A DNA stretch of 64,000 bases from Ruminococcaceae bacterium UBA3220 (GTDB lineage: Bacteria; Bacillota; Clostridia; Oscillospirales; Acutalibacteraceae): contig DEWC01000111.1 of the NCBI GenBank assembly GCA_002363095.1, positions 5,554 to 69,553 of the forward strand, given 5' to 3'. Under the pieces are notes generated by a model. The model ran no database searches. It saw only the letters and a program-made list of their open reading frames with translations, and was not told the DNA's origin. Within the stretch, counting starts at the first letter, position 1; every line of letters starts with the position of its first letter. Below, piece after piece: positions 60,659 to 64,000 of the stretch. The position numbers were made by a program, and so were the translations under genes.

Positions 60659-61043
60659 GTTTTTTCCCGAAAATGCCTTGACGACAGTTAGTAAAGGTCT
60701 GCAATCTAATATATTTTCGGCATTTTTTACGGCAATTTTTGTTGACATAATTCTCCGTATTTCATTATTTATGCATAAAATGATTTTCACTTTATCCACA
60801 GAGTTATCCACCGTTTTTTGGAAAAATATGGGAATATCCGTATTTTTTTGAAACAAAGTGTTAAGCATACGGTGGAAAAAGTGGATAACTGTTAGGTTGC
60901 GGCGGTTTACATAACAACAAAATATGCATACATTTTTCGGCAAAAATTTACAAAATTGTAACTTGAATTTCCATATTTGGACAATAAGCCCTAAAAATAA
61001 CGAATTCAGACTTTTATAAGGCTTTTTGTACTTATAAACGGTT

Positions 61044-61364
61044 TTACAAAAGTATGTAAACGAGCGCGATAAGGGTAAGTTTGTCGGCATTCTCGCAAAC
61101 AAGCAAAAGGAGAAGCCCTAAAATAAGTCCCAAATCTTTATCGTTTTTAAGACGCTCAAGAAAGGGGAAACCGCCGTTTTCGAGGTTAAACGGAAGCGAA
61201 AAATTAAAGCCTTCTTTTTCGCTTTGCTTTTTATCTCTGTCATTAAACAGTTTTACAAAATCCGGGGCGTGAACGCCGTTTTGGTTGGAAAAACTATTTC
61301 CTTTATATGACATCATCCGTTCGATTGCGTCCTGTTTTTGCCTTAGAAAATCGGTATCGTTCAA
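61044..61364 (-). CDS. Small protein with hydrophobic C-terminus, unknown
   Basis: 106 residues, TTG start at 61364 after TAGGAGGGA. Hydrophilic first 75 residues, rich in Lys, Asp and Asn, then a Leu/Ile-rich tail LGLILGLLLLLVCENADKLTLIALVYILL that could form a membrane hairpin. Last gene of a three-gene minus-strand cluster, 11 bp after its neighbour. No family recognised; may be spore- or surface-related, as other Clostridia carry such small clusters. Confidence 0.6.
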   Translation of the reverse strand: MNDTDFLRQKQDAIERMMSYKGNSFSNQNGVHAPDFVKLFNDRDKKQSEKEGFNFSLPFNLENGGFPFLERLKNDKDLGLILGLLLLLVCENADKLTLIALVYILL

Positions 61365-61375
61365 ATTATTCCCTC

Positions 61376-61714
61376 CTAAAAAAGGTTTAATATCCCGCTT
61401 TCTTTAAGCAGAGGCAGCATATCTATAAGTTTTAAAAGTTTTATTGCGGTATCCACCTTTTTTTGTTTTTCGGGCGAAAGATTGGGGCGAAGAGCGGACA
61501 GAAGTGCCGTCCGCTTATCGTCCGGACGAGTTTTAAGCCGGGTGAAAATTCCGAGGATTTTTTGCGCCTCATCACCGCTTATTCCGAGAACGTCCGAATT
61601 ATTGCTATCTTCCTCTTTTTCGGAGGAGAGCAGATTTTCGGCAAGAGCCTTAAATTGATTAAGGCTCTTTTCGTCCGATAATATTTCGTTAAGTTTCGCG
61701 CTTAAATCATCCAT
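61376..61714 (-). CDS. Small helical protein, unknown (cluster gene 2)
   Basis: 112 residues, all-helical by look. Start ATGGAT at 61714 overlaps the previous gene by 8 bp. LNEILSDEKSLNQFKALAENLLS near the N-terminus echoes the DILSSKEKREEFLNSDAAKKLMKLL of the previous protein (ILS, EK, F and LL in register). The C-terminal part is leucine-rich (LLKLIDMLPLLKESGILNLF). Unknown function; no membrane helix. Confidence 0.6.
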   Translation of the reverse strand: MDDLSAKLNEILSDEKSLNQFKALAENLLSSEKEEDSNNSDVLGISGDEAQKILGIFTRLKTRPDDKRTALLSALRPNLSPEKQKKVDTAIKLLKLIDMLPLLKESGILNLF

Positions 61715-61946
61715 TGTTTTTACCGCCGAGCAGTTTCATAAGTTTCTTTGCGGCGTCGCTGTTTAAAAATTCCTCTCTTTTTTCTTTGCTTGAAAGAATA
61801 TCTTTAACGCGTTTCGCGTCCTTTTCGGGCAGACGGTCAAGGAGCGCGGAAACATCGCCGCTTTTTGCCTTGCGGATATCATCGTCGTTTAATGCTCCGC
61901 CCGCAATCTTGTTTATATTATTATAAAAATTATTGTTGTTTTTCAC
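61707..61946 (-). CDS. Small helical protein, unknown (cluster gene 1)
   Basis: 79 residues from GTG 61946, preceded by AGGGGGAAT; an in-frame extension to 62039 lacks a signal. Asn-rich start (KNNNNFYNNINKIAGGALN), then DVSALLDRLPEKDAKRVKDILSSKEKREEF and a lysine-rich end. First gene of the cluster, divergent from the phosphodiesterase across 58 bp containing TATAAT/ATATAT sequence. Not recognised. Confidence 0.6.
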   Translation of the reverse strand: MKNNNNFYNNINKIAGGALNDDDIRKAKSGDVSALLDRLPEKDAKRVKDILSSKEKREEFLNSDAAKKLMKLLGGKNNG

Positions 61947-62004
61947 ATTAATTCCCCCTATAATATATATATGATAAAAATCACAATTTGTAGAAGGTGA
62001 ATTT

Positions 62005-62481
62005 TTGCGGCTTCTTGTTTTATCCGATTCGCACGGCAAAAGCGAAAGATTAGAGGAAATAATCCGTAAGGAAACGGACGCTTTGCATATTTTCTTTTTA
62101 GGAGACCTTGTAAGGGATATCGAAAATCTTGTTTTTCTTTTCCCCGACAGAACCTTTCATATCGTTGCCGGCAACTGCGATTATTTTGCAACCGAAAAAT
62201 CCGTTGACACGGTGAAACTTGCGGGCAAAAAAATTCTTTTTACCCACGGCCATAATTTCAGGGTAAAGTATGGCTCTGCCGAATACCTTGAAAGTTTTGC
62301 AAGACAAAACGGATGCGATATTGCCCTCTACGGGCATACCCATATCCCCGATATTGATATAAGGGGAGGCATTTTTCTTGTAAACCCCGGCTCGGTGGGG
62401 CATTCGCGAAGCGGACCCGAAACATACGCCGTTATCGATATCACGGGTGATAAAATCATTCCCAAGACCATAAAAATCTGA
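62005..62481 (+). CDS. YfcE/MJ0936-type phosphodiesterase
   Basis: 158 residues. TTG start at 62005 with GAAGGTG at 61993-61999. Calcineurin-like metallophosphoesterase: LVLSDSHGK, FFLGDLVRD, VAGNCDYF, LFTHGHNF and LYGHTHIPDID give the metal ligands in order. Cleaves phosphodiester model substrates; physiological substrate unknown. Eight bp before the pyruvyltransferase, so co-transcribed. Confidence 0.92.
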   Translation: MRLLVLSDSHGKSERLEEIIRKETDALHIFFLGDLVRDIENLVFLFPDRTFHIVAGNCDYFATEKSVDTVKLAGKKILFTHGHNFRVKYGSAEYLESFARQNGCDIALYGHTHIPDIDIRGGIFLVNPGSVGHSRSGPETYAVIDITGDKIIPKTIKI

Positions 62482-62489
62482 GGGGTAAT

Positions 62490-63674
62490 ATGAGAAAACT
62501 GAGTACCATAAAAAACTTTCTTTTTCCGAAAATGAAGGACGGAACAAAACCTAAGGCAATACTTATGCTTTACGGTTTTTTCGGCAACAATTTAGGCGAT
62601 GATATTTTTATGGATATTCTTTTGAAAAGATATCCGGACACGCTTTTTTATGTGCTGTTTACCGCTGAATACGAGCGGTTTTTCGAAAAATACAATAATG
62701 TTCGTTATTATTCGTATTCGCGCCCGTTAGTAGATAAAATAAACCGTTTCGGCCGTAAACACGAAAACGATATGCTTTTTGAGGAAATTTTGCTTAAAAG
62801 GAGCGACGGGGCGGTACACATCGGCGGTTCTGTTTACCAGCAGATAGGCAACTGGGAAAACGATTTATCGGTGCGAAAAAGAAGGCATATTTACGCCAAA
62901 CACTTTTTCGGTATTACCAATAACTTCGGTCCCTTCTTTTCTGAGGACTATAAACTGTTCTGGAAAGAGCAGTTTAAAAAATTCGACTCGGTAACATTCA
63001 GAGATATGTATTCCTACAATTCCTTTAAGGAACTTTCAAATGTTTCCTACGCGCCCGACCTGCTGTTTTCGCTTGAAAAACCCGAGGTTGAACAAAAAAA
63101 GAATTCGGTTGCGATTTCGGTTATAAACCCTCGCGAGGAATTCAGAAAAATCGATAAAAAACTTGCCGATAACTATATAGCCGCCCTTTCAAATCTTACG
63201 GCACTTCTTGTAAAAGACGGATATTCGGTAAAACTTCTCGGGTTTTGCAACCTTGAAAACGATACGGCAACAATAAATGAAATTGCAAATTCGCTTGAAG
63301 ATAATTTAAAGAAAAATGTTGAAGTAATCCCGTATAATAACGATTTTTCGAACACGGTAGAGCATATTGCATCATCCGAATATATCGTTGCGACCCGTTT
63401 TCACGCAAGCGTTCTCGGCTTTGCTTTTTCGAAAAAGGTGTTGCCGGTTTCATATAATGTCAAGATAAAAAATATGCTCTCCGATTTAGGGGTTGATACC
63501 TATATAGACTTTGAAAAGGCGGGCGAGTATTCGGCTGAGGATTTAAAGAGGTTGCTTTTAAGCCTGTCGCCCTTTAACGGCAGTGAGCAAAAAGAAAAAG
63601 CCCGCCGTCATTTCGGAGCGCTTGATAAATTCATAAAAACCAAAAAAGGAAAAATAAATGAGCAAAAAAGTTAA
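62490..63674 (+). CDS. Polysaccharide pyruvyl transferase-family protein
   Basis: 394 residues. LYGFFGNNLGDDIFMDILLKRYPD near residue 28, HIGGSVYQQIGNW near 110 and the C-terminal VATRFHASVLGFAFSKKVLPVSYN are the PS_pyruv_trans (CsaB-like) pattern. Adds ketal-pyruvate to cell-wall or capsular sugars, which can anchor S-layer proteins. No S-layer or glycosyltransferase genes are next to it here. Overlaps the following gene by 17 bp. Confidence 0.85.
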   Translation: MRKLSTIKNFLFPKMKDGTKPKAILMLYGFFGNNLGDDIFMDILLKRYPDTLFYVLFTAEYERFFEKYNNVRYYSYSRPLVDKINRFGRKHENDMLFEEILLKRSDGAVHIGGSVYQQIGNWENDLSVRKRRHIYAKHFFGITNNFGPFFSEDYKLFWKEQFKKFDSVTFRDMYSYNSFKELSNVSYAPDLLFSLEKPEVEQKKNSVAISVINPREEFRKIDKKLADNYIAALSNLTALLVKDGYSVKLLGFCNLENDTATINEIANSLEDNLKKNVEVIPYNNDFSNTVEHIASSEYIVATRFHASVLGFAFSKKVLPVSYNVKIKNMLSDLGVDTYIDFEKAGEYSAEDLKRLLLSLSPFNGSEQKEKARRHFGALDKFIKTKKGKINEQKS

Positions 63675-64000
63675 AACGACAATAGAACTGTTTTTTACCT
63701 TTCTTAAAATCGGCGCCTTCACCTTCGGCGGAGGATACGCCATGATAGCGCTTTTGCAAAACGAATTCGTCGCAAAAAAGAAATGGCTTTCATCCGATGA
63801 GTTTCTGGATATAGTTTCAATTTCCGAATCGACGCCGGGACCCATCGCCGTAAATACCGCCACCTTTATCGGCTATAAAAAGGCGGGGTTTCAAGGCGCG
63901 CTTTTCTCTACCCTCGGCGTTTGTATGCCGTCCTTTTTCGTCATTTTTTTAATCTCGCTCATATTCGAAAAATTCCTTGAATTCGAGTATGTCGGTTTTG
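63658..64000 (+). CDS. Chromate-transporter-family protein, N-terminal part
   Basis: First 114 residues of a gene cut by the right edge. ATG 63658 follows AAAAGGA and overlaps the pyruvyltransferase by 17 bp. LFFTFLKIGAFTFGGGYAMI and ISESTPGPIAVNTATFIGY are the CHR-family motifs. Half-size (single-domain) members usually occur as adjacent pairs; the second would be beyond the window. Export of chromate or sulfate-like anions is family knowledge, not shown here. Confidence 0.9.
   Translation, partial: MSKKVKTTIELFFTFLKIGAFTFGGGYAMIALLQNEFVAKKKWLSSDEFLDIVSISESTPGPIAVNTATFIGYKKAGFQGALFSTLGVCMPSFFVIFLISLIFEKFLEFEYVGF

Larger units (their letters stand above)
60587..61043. other. 457-bp noncoding region with DnaA boxes
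   Basis: Besides the ylxM promoter it has TTATCCACA (60792-60800, consensus DnaA box), TTATCCACC (60804-60812) and TTATCCACT on the minus strand (60880-60888), with a TCCACCGT/ACGGTGGA inverted repeat (60808-60815/60869-60876) around a 53-base spacer and A+T-rich DNA on both sides. An open frame on the minus strand (60623-61102) is low-complexity and has no ribosome site, so it is not called. Confidence 0.6.

Noticed and set aside
60780..60900. Chromosomal origin oriC
   Set aside because: DnaA boxes are real but only three, no dnaA or dnaN is near, and the ribosomal operon direction does not fit. Kept as a DnaA-site finding only.
60623..61102. Minus-strand open frame of 159 codons across the DnaA-box region
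   Set aside because: Composition is that of A+T-rich noncoding DNA, there is no ribosome site, it overlaps the ylxM promoter and the start of a better-supported gene, and the residues show no domain.

Overview
The window reads as chromosomal DNA of an anaerobic, spore-forming member of the Clostridia, most likely an uncultured Oscillospiraceae/Ruminococcaceae-type gut lineage. The evidence: four sporulation genes (spoIVA, spoIIR, sigG, plus sporulation-style small genes nearby), a clostridial spc-alpha ribosomal operon with zinc-type S14, S4, L36 and Adk, an archaeal-type prolyl-tRNA synthetase, a clostridial three-gene glycerol-3-phosphate dehydrogenase set and VanZ/FtsEX wall genes. No phage, CRISPR or complete insertion sequence is visible. 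Promoters of the vegetative type (TTGxxx-N16/17-TATAAT) can be read in front of many transcription units.

0-9.6 kb: the downstream half of the spc operon and the alpha operon (rplX end, rplE, rpsN, rpsH, rplF, rplR, rpsE, rpmD, rplO, secY, adk, map, infA, rpmJ, rpsM, rpsK, rpsD, rpoA, rplQ), closed by a branched RNA structure and a strong terminator. 9.6-22.3 kb: accessory metabolism: a lipoprotein, a membrane-anchored tyrosine-phosphatase-like protein, galM, a DUF4867 protein, luxS, an odd phosphoribosyltransferase, an SGNH hydrolase, an AbrB-ABC transporter module, a class III-like Fic protein bracketed by two identical hairpins, an alpha-galactosidase with a coupled metallopeptidase, and cysK. 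22.3-36 kb: repeat-rich intergenic DNA, a TIM-barrel isomerase, spoIVA, an FkbM methyltransferase, a PAP2 phosphatase, a Dabb protein, a heterodimeric ABC exporter, spoIIR, ispE, a DMT permease, a polysaccharide deacetylase and sigG.

36-47.6 kb: a methionine unit (O-acetylhomoserine sulfhydrylase, MetA with the acetyl-specific Glu111, amidohydrolase), divergent acpP and proS, a PucR/CdaR-like regulator running into ftsE-ftsX-M23 hydrolase-vanZ-AI-2E permease-coiled-coil gene. 47.6-51.3 kb (minus): an SGNH esterase, a GH20-like glycosidase and a sugar isomerase, a small glycan-degradation operon. 51.7-55.8 kb: an AraC regulator divergent from a glpB-like/DUF1667/glpA-like operon with a more A+T-rich codon style. 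55.8-56.6 kb: one intact tRNA-Pro(GGG) with several broken copies of its 3' end. 56.6-62 kb (minus): HPr, then ylxM-ffh-rpsP-khpA-rimM-trmD (no rplS follows), a noncoding region with DnaA boxes, and three tightly packed small unknown genes. 62-64 kb: a phosphodiesterase, a pyruvyltransferase and the start of a chromate-type transporter.

The most unusual observations are: (1) spoIVA and spoIIR both begin immediately after a terminator-like hairpin whose 3' arm contains the gene's own Shine-Dalgarno; (2) the decayed tRNA-Pro locus with a 103-bp direct repeat; (3) a three-gene minus-strand cluster of unknown small proteins, two of which share an ILS-x-EK-F motif; (4) dispersed intergenic repeats with compensating hairpin stems; (5) a DnaA-box cluster away from dnaA; (6) a branched RNA element after rplQ. 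All are read by eye; no database or folding program was used.
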